Numbered from the stretch's first letter, positions 26,506-38,311 are shown. The stretch is 64,000 bases of DNA from an uncultured Collinsella sp. (GCA_900542825.1 UQOY01000002.1:141269-205268); one strand, 5' to 3'. Numbers and translations: made by a program. Notes: generated by a model not told the origin, from the letters alone.

Positions 26506-27876
26506 TTACGCCACGCCGTCGCGGGCGAGTTCCTCGGCCAGCGCCTCGGCCGGCATGGCCATAATCGTGTCGAGCTCGGCGTCCACCTCGGGAATATGTT
26601 TCACCTTGAGCTTGCGCACCAGATCACCGCGACACATCACGTGCATCGGCTCACGCAGAGCGCACAGATCATCGAGCGGGTTCTCGCGCGTCACCAGGAT
26701 ATCAGCGGCCTTACCGCACTCGATTGTGCCGGTCTCGCCGCCCAGCCCCAGCAGCTCGGCATTGACCTGCGTGGCCGTGTGCAGTGCAAAGGCATTGCTC
26801 ACTTTGACGTACTTGGCAAAGTAGGCCACCTCGCGCCACATGTCGTACTGCGTCACGAACGGGCAGCTCGAGTCCGTGCCCAGGCCCACCTTGATACCGG
26901 CTTCCAGCGCCGCACGAGCACTTTCGATAATGCCCGAGCACACGATGTCGCCGTTCTTCTTTTGCGTGTCAGTCGAATGAGTCTTTTCCGGATCGAGCAA
27001 TACAAACGGCAGCGCCGGGCTGATGGTGCAGGTCGCACTCGGCGCACGCCCCTCGAGCTGCGTACCCGCGGCGCCGCGGTACAGCTCCAGGATCTCGGGC
27101 GTCAACGGAGCGCCGTGCTCAATCGTGTCAACGCCGGCCTCAAGCGCGGACTTCACGCCCTCGGTACTCTCGACATGAGCCATGACCGGAAGGCCAACCT
27201 CGTGCGCCGCCTTGCACGCCGCTGCGGCAACCTCCACCGGCATACGCAGCACGCCCGGCTCGCCCACCTCAGTCGCGTCGAACACGCCACCTGTCACGAA
27301 CAGTTTAATGACGTCGGCACCGCGAGCATACAGGTCGCGCACCTGCTCGGCCGCTTCGGCGGGACCGTTTGCCACCTGGGCGAACAAGCCTGCACCATGG
27401 CCACCCGACACCGTGACGCCCGTTCCCGGCGCCACCAGGCGAGGACCCTGATACTTGCCGGCATCGATAGCATCGCGCACGGCAAGATCGGCAAACAGCG
27501 GGTCGCCCGCGCCGCGCACCGTAGTCACGCCACTTGCCAGCTGCTGTTGGGCGCTGCCCTTAAGAATGTGTCGCACGATGGCGCGCCCCACGGGATTATC
27601 GAGCTTTTTCATCAGCGCGCCCGCATCGCCCGCCGAAACCGGCTTGCCCGAGCCGCACAGATGCACATGCATATTGATGAGGCCTGGCATGAGATACGCC
27701 CCTGCCAGGTCGATAACCTCGGCACCTGCAGGCGCCTGTGCCACAGCACTCGGCCCCATCCACGTGATGAGACCGCGCTCAACGGCCACGGCCATGTCGG
27801 GCTGCGGCTCCATATGTTCCGAACCATCCAGGACGGTCGCATTGATAAACAACGTGGAACGATCGGCAGACGCCAT
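26506..27876 (-). CDS. Metal-dependent amidohydrolase, imidazolonepropionase-like
   Basis: 456 residues from the ATG at 27876 (GGGAGGAG upstream). The amidohydrolase fold is shown by PGLINMHVHLCG (HxH metal ligands), VIKLFVTGG (the Lys that bridges the metals), MAHVESTEG, IEHGAPLT and the distal Asp in GLGTDSSCPF, ending with the usual GTIECGKAADILV return strand. The related Xaa-Pro dipeptidase/prolidase-like and imidazolonepropionase-like groups act on cyclic amides or dipeptides. The substrate cannot be told from sequence. It stands alone between a terminator and palindrome array B. Confidence 0.87.
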   Translation of the reverse strand: MASADRSTLFINATVLDGSEHMEPQPDMAVAVERGLITWMGPSAVAQAPAGAEVIDLAGAYLMPGLINMHVHLCGSGKPVSAGDAGALMKKLDNPVGRAIVRHILKGSAQQQLASGVTTVRGAGDPLFADLAVRDAIDAGKYQGPRLVAPGTGVTVSGGHGAGLFAQVANGPAEAAEQVRDLYARGADVIKLFVTGGVFDATEVGEPGVLRMPVEVAAAACKAAHEVGLPVMAHVESTEGVKSALEAGVDTIEHGAPLTPEILELYRGAAGTQLEGRAPSATCTISPALPFVLLDPEKTHSTDTQKKNGDIVCSGIIESARAALEAGIKVGLGTDSSCPFVTQYDMWREVAYFAKYVKVSNAFALHTATQVNAELLGLGGETGTIECGKAADILVTRENPLDDLCALREPMHVMCRGDLVRKLKVKHIPEVDAELDTIMAMPAEALAEELARDGVA

Positions 27877-28027
27877 ATCGAGCTCCTCCCTCACGATTAA
27901 CTTGAACATTTGTCCATTATCACCCAGCGCGACAGGGTTACTACGGACATATCGGCTAACGGGAGGAAGAGAAGGGCGTGAGGACGAACAGACCAGTGCA
28001 GCGACGCTTCGGTCGTTCCAGCAAAAT

Positions 28028-28324
28028 GTCTTGATCTGTAACAGATAGACCGTCTTTACCCTTCCAAATGTTACAGATCGAGATTTTCGGTCGTGCCTCT
28101 AGCCTTTGTCTCAATCTGTAACAGTTAGACAGATTTTTGGCCGTTAGATGTTACAGATCGAGACATTCTCCAGCCCCATCGTCAAACGTCTAAATCTGTA
28201 ACAGGTAGACAGGTTTTCGGCCTCTAGATGTTACAGATTGAGATCTTTTAGCGGCAGCCAACCTTCTGTCTCAATCTGTAACAGTTACGAGGCCAAACGT
28301 CCCCTTGTTGTTACAGATTGAGAC
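28028..28324. repeat. Palindrome array B (4 hairpins, 80 bp period)
   Basis: Arms start at 28028, 28069, 28108, 28149, 28188, 28229, 28268 and 28309, with intervals of exactly 41 and 39 bp in alternation. Same family as array A. It ends 8 bp before the stop codon of the DUF559-type gene. Confidence 0.95.
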
Positions 28325-28332
28325 AGTCCGCT

Positions 28333-29403
28333 TCAGTGCCCATACCACTGACGCTTCCATTCCTCAGCCAAATCGGCCCGCTGCGAAATGCCCGCTAGCC
28401 TCATCTTTTCAACCAGCTTCCCCGGGTTCTTGAGTTCATCAAACGTGAACCGAAGCACCTTGTGCCCGAGCATTGTCAGATGAGATTCCCGCTGACGCTC
28501 TGCCACGAACGGGTCGACCGACTCCCGACCCTCGCCGTTCTGCAAGGTATACTTCCCCTTTCCGTCGAGCTCGCCGATAACACATGTCCCGTCCTCGAGC
28601 CTCCAGAAATAATCGACCCGAAACACCTGGCTCGAATCGAGCGGATCGCGAAACTCCACCTGCAACTCTGGCACCGGAAAACCGTATGCAATAAAGAACG
28701 CTCGGAACCGAGACTCGCCACCGTTTTCGGACAGGCCATCTGCATGCGACGCAATCACCTGAGCTCTGCGATACCCGCGCCTGCCCTCACAATCGGCCTG
28801 GAGCCGTTCGCAGAGGTCGTCTCGCGACATGCTCTTCGCCCGCAACGCAGAATCGGCAATCGCCAACCCGTAGGAGAACGGCGCACGTAGTAGACAATCC
28901 TCCACCGTGCGCCAAAACGGCGTCACTTGCACGCCGTCGACGCGCTCAAGCGCACCCGCCGTCTGCGGACGCAGCAGCCTACATCCCGTACTCAACGCCA
29001 CCGAACAACCTGTCTTGACCAAGTAACGCGGCCCAAGCAGATCATTCGGCACCTCCAGACCCCATATCAGCGCGGCGTCATATCCCCAAAACGACCAATC
29101 GGGGTGAAACTCCGCAAGCCCCTTGATGGTCCACCGCGCCCGCTCCGGAGGCGTCAACGCATCCCATTCATGCTGAAAACAGAATAGGTGCGATTCGGGC
29201 TCCGCAATATCGTCTGTGCCCACATGGCGCCGCAGCCACATGAGCTCGGCATTGTCGTGCGTCACAAGCAGCACACCTTGTTTAGCCGCCTCCCTGAGCC
29301 TGGCAAGCATCCTATTCCGCGCCAAGGTGTTACGTGCTGCATGCTTGTGTTTAAAAACGGTATTAGACACTTCCATCACCACCACATCAGACAAATGGGC
29401 CAT
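28333..29403 (-). CDS. DUF559-type protein with Vsr-like nuclease fold
   Basis: 356 residues from the ATG at 29403, which has GGAGG upstream; a TTG at 29427 has none. The N-terminal two thirds match the AbiEi-like/DUF559 actinobacterial family (PFWRTVEDCLLRAPF, then ADSALRAKSMSRDDL, then GGESRFRAFF). The C-terminal domain (about 250-345) looks like a PD-(D/E)xK nuclease: VDYFW supplies the Asp, GELDGKGKY the Glu and Lys, and HKVLRFTFDEL the last strand. Family members are often annotated as endonuclease or antitoxin-like, without proven activity. It is flanked on both sides by arrays of the same palindrome. Confidence 0.78.
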   Translation of the reverse strand: MAHLSDVVVMEVSNTVFKHKHAARNTLARNRMLARLREAAKQGVLLVTHDNAELMWLRRHVGTDDIAEPESHLFCFQHEWDALTPPERARWTIKGLAEFHPDWSFWGYDAALIWGLEVPNDLLGPRYLVKTGCSVALSTGCRLLRPQTAGALERVDGVQVTPFWRTVEDCLLRAPFSYGLAIADSALRAKSMSRDDLCERLQADCEGRRGYRRAQVIASHADGLSENGGESRFRAFFIAYGFPVPELQVEFRDPLDSSQVFRVDYFWRLEDGTCVIGELDGKGKYTLQNGEGRESVDPFVAERQRESHLTMLGHKVLRFTFDELKNPGKLVEKMRLAGISQRADLAEEWKRQWYGH

Positions 29404-29429
29404 CGTCACCGTTGCCTCCGTTGACAAAT

Positions 29430-29727
29430 GTCTTGATCTGTAACAGGAAGACAGTCTTTGAGCCGCTAGATGTTACAGATCAAGATCTTTCGGTACCGCG
29501 TCCAACTTTTGTCTCAATCTGTAACAGTTAGGTCGAATTTTGGCCTGTAGATGTTACAGATTGAGACATTCCCCCAGGCAGGTTCCAAACGTCTCGATCT
29601 ATAACAGTTAGACGTTCTCCAGACCCCCAAACGTTACAGATTTAGACAAACCAGCGGCGCCCAAGCATTCGTCTCGATCTGTAACAGGTAGACCGGTTTT
29701 TTGTCCCTGAACGTTACAGATCGAGAC
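29430..29727. repeat. Palindrome array C (4 hairpins, 80 bp period)
   Basis: Arms start at 29430, 29471, 29511, 29552, 29591, 29632, 29671 and 29712, with intervals 41, 40, 41, 39, 41, 39 and 41. Same family as arrays A and B. It covers nearly all of the promoter-side gap of the DUF559-type gene. Confidence 0.95.
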
Positions 29728-29768
29728 AAAAAGGCAGAAGGCAAAAACAGGCAACAACTGCCCATCCC

Positions 29769-30476
29769 CTACTCCCATTCCTGTTCGTAGATGTTGAGGG
29801 ACTTTACGTAGCGCCCCTGGGCGCCCATGATGTCGCGGACCAGCCTCAGAAAGAAGCTAATACACGAGGTATCGAAGCCATCTTCCAGGTCTTCCGGATG
29901 AACGGCACCAGGCCCGTCGACCGCCGTATCGCTCAGGCGTGCAATGTCGTAGAGGTAGAGCTGCCCCGCCGTTAGCCAAATATCGTCAACGCACGCGATG
30001 CGCACCGCAATCGCACCATCGCGCCAGTGCTCTTTTTGCACGATATGTGGGTCGTAGACATCAAAACGGCGGTCGGTGCGTGTGTCGCGCAGCGCGACCA
30101 TACCAGTCGCAGGATCCTTGTCCAAAATGCCAAAGCGCGAGAAATACTGCGTGTCGCGCACCTGTTCGAGCCGCCTGAGCGAAGCAGGCGAAAGCGACGC
30201 CGGCGGCTCGTCCACATACAGCTCAAGCAGCGTCTTGTCATGGTAATAGGGACGCTCGAACAGCAGCCAATCGGTAAATGCCATGTTATAGGCCATGATT
30301 TCGCTTTGCGATGGTTCTTCGCAATAGCTGAGCCATGGATCGACTATCACTTCGAACTGTGTGCGCGCCGACTCCAAAAACTGAAACTTGCGCAGCATCC
30401 AAAACTGGGCCATGTCGGCAATATCGTTACCGACGGCCTCGGCCAGACGTCCCCGGTCCAAAACATGATCAGCCAT
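29769..30476 (-). CDS. Conserved hypothetical protein
   Basis: 235 residues, soluble, acidic, without signal peptide or membrane helix. Trp/Tyr/Phe-rich helices in the N-terminal half (YNMAFTDWLLFERPYY) are followed by a beta-containing middle (MVALRDTRTDRRFDVYDPHIV) and a C-terminal helix. The order recalls uncharacterised SEC-C-neighbour-type proteins, but no Cys motif is present. No function assigned. It follows array C. Confidence 0.65.
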   Translation of the reverse strand: MADHVLDRGRLAEAVGNDIADMAQFWMLRKFQFLESARTQFEVIVDPWLSYCEEPSQSEIMAYNMAFTDWLLFERPYYHDKTLLELYVDEPPASLSPASLRRLEQVRDTQYFSRFGILDKDPATGMVALRDTRTDRRFDVYDPHIVQKEHWRDGAIAVRIACVDDIWLTAGQLYLYDIARLSDTAVDGPGAVHPEDLEDGFDTSCISFFLRLVRDIMGAQGRYVKSLNIYEQEWE

Positions 30477-30771
30477 GACATCCTCCTCAAACTGATGAAC
30501 CTCAATTTGAGCTTACGAGGAGGGCTGGTGGTCGCCGCCAGCGCGGGCGAAATGAGCATCGGGCTGCAAACCAGATGCTGACCGAATACTTGACGGAACG
30601 CTTGACTGATACGTTATACCGAAACAAAACCCCAGTTAAACATAGGCAAATAAACAGAGATTTTGAGCTTGCCAGCCGCAGCCATCACGAAAACAGCAAG
30701 GCACCGTGAGCCCGCACGTCAGCAAATGAGCAGTCAGACGTTTAGAGTGTCCCCGACGACTAGACAAAAAA
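30477..30771. other. Intergenic region without recognised gene
   Basis: About 295 bp between the hypothetical gene at 29769 and the gltD terminator. It holds the upstream region of the hypothetical gene. I see no open frame with a ribosome site, no RNA gene and no palindrome of the repeat families. Confidence 0.5.
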
Positions 30772-30805
30772 GAGCGTTCCCAATGACTAGTCGTTGGGAA
30801 CGCTC
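30772..30805 (-). terminator. Rho-independent terminator of gltBD
   Basis: Arms GAGCGTTCCCAA and TTGGGAACGCTC around a 10-nt loop. On the minus strand it is followed by T6, just after gltD. Confidence 0.9.
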
Positions 30806-30818
30806 TTGAATGACTATC

Positions 30819-32300
<1,482 letters not shown>

Positions 32301-32305
32301 GGCAC

Positions 32306-35300
32306 TTACGCCTCCTTCATGGTCGAAGCAACAGAGCTGGCAGCCACGGACGCAGTGTTCGCAGCACCGCCCGCGACATCGAAGCGAGCGACATCCGCGG
32401 CGCTCGCGCGACCGGTCACAATGTCAAACGCCAGCTCCTCAGCCTGCGCATGCGTCTTGCCCACGGCCTCGGCCGCAGCGACAATCGCCAGCACGCGTTC
32501 GTACTCAGTCGGAATGACCTTCACAAAGTGTCTGCTCATCGTCTCAAAGCTGTAGAGCAGCTTAATGCCGCGCGGGCTCTGCGTCGCATCCACATGCTCC
32601 TGGATGAGTGCGCGAATCTGCGCCAGCTCGCCGGCCGTCGGGGCCTTGAGCTCAACGCTCTCGTGGTTCACACGGGCATCGAGCGTGCCGTACTGGTCAA
32701 AGACATAGGCCACGCCACCCGTCATACCGGCGGCGAAGTTCTGCCCGACCTCGCCCAGGATGAGCGCCAGACCGCCCGTCATGTACTCGCAGCCATGGTT
32801 GCCGCAGCCCTCGACCACCACGGTGGCACCGGAGTTGCGCACGCCAAAGCGCTGGCCGGCCAGACCGTTAATGAAGCCGCGGCCGCTCGTGGCGCCAAAG
32901 AACGCAACGTTGCCCACGATGATGTTCTCGTCGAACTTGTAGGTCGCATGCGGGTTGGGGCGCACCGACACCTCGCCGCCCGAAAGGCCCTTGCCAAAGT
33001 AGTCGTTGGCGTCGCCGCACACGTTGAGCGTAATGCCGCGCGGCAGGAACGCGCCAAAGCTCTGACCAGCCGAGCCATCGCAATCGATGGTGATGGAGCC
33101 GGCGGGCAGGCCCTCGGGATGCGCCCTGGTCACCGCGTTGCCCAGGATGGTGCCCACGCAGCGGTTGACGTTGGCGATATCGGCGCGGAAGCGAATCGGA
33201 CGCAGGTGCGCACGGGCGTCGGCCGTATAGGGCACGAACAACGTGGAGTCGAGCGTCTTGTCGAGCTCGCTGTCCGCGGCCATCTGCGACAGGAAGTGGC
33301 GACCGTCGGCACCCGGGATATGGGCACCGAACTCGCAGGTCGCGCTCGCCAGCACGGGTGACAGATCGAGCAGGTTGGCCTTGCGATTGCCCGGGACCTC
33401 GATCTGGCGCAAGCACTCGGGATGGCCGACCATCTCGTCGACGGTGCGGAAGCCCAGGCTCGCCATGACCTCGCGCAGCTGCTCGGCAACAAAGAGCATA
33501 AAGTGCTCAACGAGCTCGGGCTTGCCGCGGAAGCCGCGACGCAGGCGGCAATTTTGCGTAGCGATGCCGGCCGGGCAGGTGTCCTGCTGGCAGTCGCGCT
33601 GCATGAGGCAGCCCATGGAGATGAGCGGCATGGTCGCAAAGCCAAACTCCTCGGCGCCCAGCAAGCAGGCGACGGCGACGTCGGTGCCGTCCATGAGCTT
33701 GCCGTCGGCCTCGAGCACCACGCGGGAGCGCAGGCCGTTTTGCAGCAACGTCTGCTGAGCCTCGGCAAGGCCAAGCTCCAGCGGCAGACCCGCATGCCAG
33801 ATAGAGTCGCGCGCAGCGGCACCCGAGCCGCCATTGTGGCCGCTGATCAAGATCTTGTCGGCAGCGCCCTTGGCCACGCCGGTAGCAATGGTGCCGACGC
33901 CGGCCTCGCTGACCAGCTTGACCGACACGCGCGCACCGGGGTTGGCGTTCTTAAGGTCGAAGATAAGCTCCGCCAGGTCCTCGATGGAGTAGATGTCGTG
34001 ATGCGGCGGAGGCGAGATCAGGCCGATGCCGGGCGTGGACTGACGGACCTCGGCGATCCAGGGGTAGACCTTCTTGCCGGGCAGGTGGCCGCCCTCGCCG
34101 GGCTTGGCGCCCTGGGCCATCTTGATCTGAATCTCGAAGGCGCTGCACAGGTAGCGGCTCGTCACGCCAAAGCGCGCGCTCGCTACCTGCTTGATGGCAG
34201 AGTTCTTGGAGTCGCCGTTGGCCAGCGGGGTCTCGCGACGCGGGTCCTCGCCGCCCTCGCCCGAGTTGGAGCGTCCATGCAGGCGATTCATGGCGATGGC
34301 CATGCACTCGTGCGCCTCTTTGCTGATGGAACCGTACGACATGGCGCCGGTGTTAAAGCGGCGGACGATATTGAGCGCGGGTTCCACCTCGTCGAGCGAA
34401 ACCGGCGTGCGACCGCTAGCATCAAAGTCGAGCAAGTCGCGCAGGCGCACGGCACGGCCGGTGCGGTGCAGGCGGCTGCTGTACTCCTTAAAGGTGTCGT
34501 AGCTGTCCTCACGGCAGGCGGTCTGAAGCAGGTAAACAGTCTGCGGATCGATGAGGTGATCCTCGCCGCCGAGCGGGCGCCACTTGGTCAGACCCAACGT
34601 GGGCAGCTGATCGGGAGCCGGGCTCTTAAGGATAGCGAGCGCGGCGTCGTAGCGCTCGTTTTGCTCGCGCTCGACGTCCTCGACACCCATACCGCCCACA
34701 CGGCTCACCGTGCCGGCGAAATACGCGTTGACGAACTCCGGCGTAAAGCCCACAGCCTCGAAGATCTGCGCCGAATGGTAGCTCTGCACCGTGGAGATGC
34801 CCATCTTGGACATGATGGAGACGATGCCGGCGGTCGCAGCCTTGTTGTAGTTGACGATGCCCTGCTCGGCCGTCACTTCCAGGTCGCCGCGTGCCGCCAG
34901 ATCGCGGATGCACGCATGCGCGTTGTACGGATAGATGCCGCTCGCGGAGTAGCCCACCAGTGCCGCAAAGTCGTGCGGGGACACGGCGTCGCCGCACTCC
35001 ACCACGATGTCGGCAAAGGTACGCACGCCGGCGCGGATCAGGTGATTGTGCACGCAGCCCACGGCGAGCAGCGACGGCACGGGCACCTCGCCCGCAGCGG
35101 CACGATCGCTCAACACCACGATGTTTACGCCGTCGCGGACCGCAGCCTCAACGTCCTCTGCAAGCTGCTTGAGCGCAGCCTGCAGCGCGCCCTCGCCGGC
35201 ATCGCGGCGGTACACGGCACGGAAACGACGGGTCTTAAAGCCAACACGGTCGATGGCGCAAATGCGGTCGAACTCCTCCTCGCTCAGCAGCGGACGCTCC

Positions 35301-37003
35301 AGGCGAACCAGCTGGCAGGCCGTACGGGAATCCTCGAGCAGGTTGCCGTGGTTGCCCAGGTAGAGCGTGGTCGAGGTGACCATATGCTCGCGAAGGGCAT
35401 CGATGGGCGGGTTCGTGACCTGAGCGAACAGCTGATAGAAATAGTCGAAGAACGAACGCGTCTTCTTGGACAGACAAGCCAGCGGCGCGTCGATGCCCAT
35501 CGAGGCGAGCGGGGCCTTGCCCTGCTGGGCCATGGGACGCACGACCTCGTCGACGTCATCCCAGTGATACCCGAGCTTAGCCATGCGCACGGCGGCGGGT
35601 ACCTCGGCGTCCTCGGCGGGCGTTGCCGCGGCAGGCCTATCGAGCACGTCGACGGTCAGCGTCTCCTCGGCAATCCAATCACGGTAGGGCTTTTCCTTGG
35701 CGTAACGGGCGCGCAGCTCGTCGTTGTAGATGACGCGCCCGCGGGCAAAATCGACCTCGAGCATCTGGCCCGGCCCCAGACAGCCGCTCGTCAGGATGTT
35801 CTCGGGGCTCACCTCGATGGTGCCCACCTCGCTTGCCAGCATAAAGCGACCGTCGCGCGTCACATAATAGCGGGCGGGACGCAGGCCGTTACGGTCGAGG
35901 GCGGCGCCCAGGGTACGGCCATCGGTAAAGGCGATAGCGGCAGGACCATCCCACGGCTCCATGAGCATGGACTGGTAAGCGTCGTAGGCGCGGCGCTCCT
36001 CACTCAGGTTGTCGTTGTGGTCCCACGGCTCGGGCAGCAACATGGACGCGGCACGCGTGAGCGGACGGCCGTTCATGACCAAGAACTCGAGCACGTTGTC
36101 CAGAATCGCGGAGTCGGAGCCCTCGCGGTTGATGATGGGCATCACACGCTCAAGATCGTGCTGCAGCACGGGGCTGTACAGATTGGGCTCGCGAGCGCGA
36201 ATCCAGTTGACGTTGCCCTTGAGGGTGTTGATCTCGCCGTTGTGGATGATAAAGCGGTTGGGGTGCGCACGCTCCCAACTGGGCGTGGTGTTGGTGGAGT
36301 AGCGCGAGTGGACGAGCGCCACGGCCGTTTTGACGGCGGCGTCGTTGAGATCGATGAAGAAGCGGCGCATCTGCGTGGCGACGAGCATGCCCTTGTACAC
36401 GATGGTGCGCGAGCTCATAGAGCACACGTAGAAGATCTTGTCGCGCAGGGCAAACTCGGCGTCGGCCTTCTTTTCGATGGTGCGGCGGCACACGTACAGA
36501 CGGCGCTCGAAGGCGTCGCCCGCCGGCGTGTCGTCCGGACGGCCCAGGAAGGCCTGCAGGATAGTAGGCATGCAGGCGCGAGCCGTCTCGCCCAGGTCGT
36601 GCGGATCGACCGGCACCTCGCGCCAAAAGAGCAGCGGCACGCCGGCCTCGGCGCAGCCCTCCTCAAACACGCGGCGGGCATCCTCTACGCCCTTGTCGTC
36701 CTGCGGGAAGAACAGCATGGCCACGCCATAGTCGCCCTCTGCCGGCAGAATCTGGCCGCACTTTTGAGCCTCTTTACGGAAAAAGTGATGCGGAACCTGG
36801 AACAGGATGCCAGCGCCGTCGCCGGTGTTCTTCTCGAGTCCCGTGCCACCGCGGTGCTCCAAGTTGACCAGAATGGACAGCGCATCGTCCAAAATCTGGT
36901 GATGGCGCTCACCGTTGATATCGGCAAGCGCGCCGATGCCACATGCATCATGGTCGAATTCGGGGCGATAAAGGCCCTGCTGCTGAGCGGAATCTGCCTG
37001 CAT
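32306..37003 (-). CDS. gltB: Glutamate synthase large subunit
   Basis: 1565 residues, full length. The N-terminal glutaminase domain begins after a propeptide of about 20 residues at CGIGAL, whose Cys is the nucleophile after processing. The central FMN/2-oxoglutarate synthase domain contains the 3Fe-4S ligands (CLMQRDCQQDTCPAG), and the C-terminal beta-helix domain (GXXGXXXG-type repeats) is intact. With GltD it forms the ammonia-assimilating enzyme. No frameshift is seen. The upstream 534 bp hold palindrome array D and the divergent gpmA. Confidence 0.95.
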   Translation of the reverse strand: MQADSAQQQGLYRPEFDHDACGIGALADINGERHHQILDDALSILVNLEHRGGTGLEKNTGDGAGILFQVPHHFFRKEAQKCGQILPAEGDYGVAMLFFPQDDKGVEDARRVFEEGCAEAGVPLLFWREVPVDPHDLGETARACMPTILQAFLGRPDDTPAGDAFERRLYVCRRTIEKKADAEFALRDKIFYVCSMSSRTIVYKGMLVATQMRRFFIDLNDAAVKTAVALVHSRYSTNTTPSWERAHPNRFIIHNGEINTLKGNVNWIRAREPNLYSPVLQHDLERVMPIINREGSDSAILDNVLEFLVMNGRPLTRAASMLLPEPWDHNDNLSEERRAYDAYQSMLMEPWDGPAAIAFTDGRTLGAALDRNGLRPARYYVTRDGRFMLASEVGTIEVSPENILTSGCLGPGQMLEVDFARGRVIYNDELRARYAKEKPYRDWIAEETLTVDVLDRPAAATPAEDAEVPAAVRMAKLGYHWDDVDEVVRPMAQQGKAPLASMGIDAPLACLSKKTRSFFDYFYQLFAQVTNPPIDALREHMVTSTTLYLGNHGNLLEDSRTACQLVRLERPLLSEEEFDRICAIDRVGFKTRRFRAVYRRDAGEGALQAALKQLAEDVEAAVRDGVNIVVLSDRAAAGEVPVPSLLAVGCVHNHLIRAGVRTFADIVVECGDAVSPHDFAALVGYSASGIYPYNAHACIRDLAARGDLEVTAEQGIVNYNKAATAGIVSIMSKMGISTVQSYHSAQIFEAVGFTPEFVNAYFAGTVSRVGGMGVEDVEREQNERYDAALAILKSPAPDQLPTLGLTKWRPLGGEDHLIDPQTVYLLQTACREDSYDTFKEYSSRLHRTGRAVRLRDLLDFDASGRTPVSLDEVEPALNIVRRFNTGAMSYGSISKEAHECMAIAMNRLHGRSNSGEGGEDPRRETPLANGDSKNSAIKQVASARFGVTSRYLCSAFEIQIKMAQGAKPGEGGHLPGKKVYPWIAEVRQSTPGIGLISPPPHHDIYSIEDLAELIFDLKNANPGARVSVKLVSEAGVGTIATGVAKGAADKILISGHNGGSGAAARDSIWHAGLPLELGLAEAQQTLLQNGLRSRVVLEADGKLMDGTDVAVACLLGAEEFGFATMPLISMGCLMQRDCQQDTCPAGIATQNCRLRRGFRGKPELVEHFMLFVAEQLREVMASLGFRTVDEMVGHPECLRQIEVPGNRKANLLDLSPVLASATCEFGAHIPGADGRHFLSQMAADSELDKTLDSTLFVPYTADARAHLRPIRFRADIANVNRCVGTILGNAVTRAHPEGLPAGSITIDCDGSAGQSFGAFLPRGITLNVCGDANDYFGKGLSGGEVSVRPNPHATYKFDENIIVGNVAFFGATSGRGFINGLAGQRFGVRNSGATVVVEGCGNHGCEYMTGGLALILGEVGQNFAAGMTGGVAYVFDQYGTLDARVNHESVELKAPTAGELAQIRALIQEHVDATQSPRGIKLLYSFETMSRHFVKVIPTEYERVLAIVAAAEAVGKTHAQAEELAFDIVTGRASAADVARFDVAGGAANTASVAASSVASTMKEA

Positions 37004-37182
37004 CGCGATCCTCCCCTAGATATTAGACAGTCAGTTGAATAGGCATACTAGGAGCATCGCCGGCCCGTTGTGTTTCCCACCCGTTTCGAAACAATCGCGT
37101 AACGCACACCGGCCATCAACGCCTTGCTATCAAACATGTACGTCAGCCCCCAAGTTCGGCTTCTAAGCTCACCGCTTCAAAC

Positions 37183-37399
37183 ATCTCAATCTGTAACAGG
37201 AGGAGCCGATTTTGGCGCCTAGATGTTACAGATTGAGATTTTCTGCGGGACGGTTTTGGTTTGTCTCGATCTGTAACACGACGGGCCGGTTTTGGCGGTC
37301 AGCTGTTACAAATCGAGACATTCCATAGGACCATTTCTTCCTGTCTCGATCTGTAACACCTAGGCCCAATTTCCATCCCTAGTTGTTACAGATCGAGAC
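37183..37399. repeat. Palindrome array D (3 hairpins, 80 bp period)
   Basis: Arms start at 37183, 37224, 37263, 37304, 37343 and 37384 (intervals 41, 39, 41, 39, 41). It lies in the divergent 534-bp region between gltB (start 37003) and gpmA (start 37538). The flanks, 37004-37182 and 37400-37537, must hold the two promoters, but I find no convincing -35/-10 pair. Confidence 0.95.
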
Positions 37400-37537
37400 A
37401 TTTCGGCAGCCCCCTTTCACCATCCTATTCAAATACAACAATTTTGTTAGTCTTGGTTAACTTTTAAGCTTAAAACGGGTATCCTTTGCGGCGTCAAGCA
37501 AACGGCACGCACACCGTGCCAGATCAAGGAGGCCCCT

Positions 37538-38311
37538 ATGGCGCACCGAGCAGACCGACAGACAATGCAACTTGTCCTTATCCGTCACGGAGAATCCGAG
37601 TGGAACAAACTCAACCTGTTCACCGGCTGGACCGACGTAGAACTCACCGACACGGGCCGCGAAGAAGCCGCAGCAGGCGGTCGAGCCCTCAAAGAAGCGG
37701 GCTTCGACTTCGACGTCTGCCACACCTCGCGTCTCAAGCGCGCAATTCACACCCTCGACATCGTGCTCGGCCAAATGGATCGCGAGTGGTTGCCCGTCAT
37801 CAAATCCTGGAAGCTCAACGAGCGCCACTACGGAGCGTTGCAGGGTCTCAACAAGGCCGATGCCGCAGCGGAGCACGGCGACGAGCAGGTGCTCATCTGG
37901 CGCCGCTCCTTCGATGTCTGCCCGCCGGCACTCGAACCGGACGACGCGCGCGATCCCCACACCCAGGAGCAATACCGTGATGTCGCGCCCGATCAGCTGC
38001 CCTATACCGAGTGCCTCAAGGACACGATCGCCCGCGCCTGGCCTTATTTCGAAGACGAGATTCGCCCCCAGATGCTCGCCGGCAAGCGCGTACTCATCGC
38101 CGCACACGGCAACTCCCTGCGCTCACTCGTCATGAAGCTCGAGCACCTCACGCCCGAGGAGATCCTCAAGGTCAACATCCCCACCGGCGTGCCGCTCGTC
38201 TACACCTTCGACACCGATTTCAACGTCCTCGACAAGCGCTACATCGGCGACCCGGCGACCATCGCCGCCAAGATCGACGCCGTGGCCAATCAGGGCAAAG
38301 CACACAAGTAG
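37538..38311 (+). CDS. gpmA: 2,3-bisphosphoglycerate-dependent phosphoglycerate mutase
   Basis: 257 residues from an ATG with AAGGAGG upstream. Catalytic signature LIRHGESEWN (phospho-His), TSRLKRAIHT, the proton-donor region KLNERHYGALQG and the second His in AAHGNSLR. It interconverts 3- and 2-phosphoglycerate in glycolysis. The N-terminus has a ten-residue extension (MAHRADRQT) before the usual start of the family; the good ribosome site supports the longer form. Confidence 0.95.
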   Translation: MAHRADRQTMQLVLIRHGESEWNKLNLFTGWTDVELTDTGREEAAAGGRALKEAGFDFDVCHTSRLKRAIHTLDIVLGQMDREWLPVIKSWKLNERHYGALQGLNKADAAAEHGDEQVLIWRRSFDVCPPALEPDDARDPHTQEQYRDVAPDQLPYTECLKDTIARAWPYFEDEIRPQMLAGKRVLIAAHGNSLRSLVMKLEHLTPEEILKVNIPTGVPLVYTFDTDFNVLDKRYIGDPATIAAKIDAVANQGKAHK

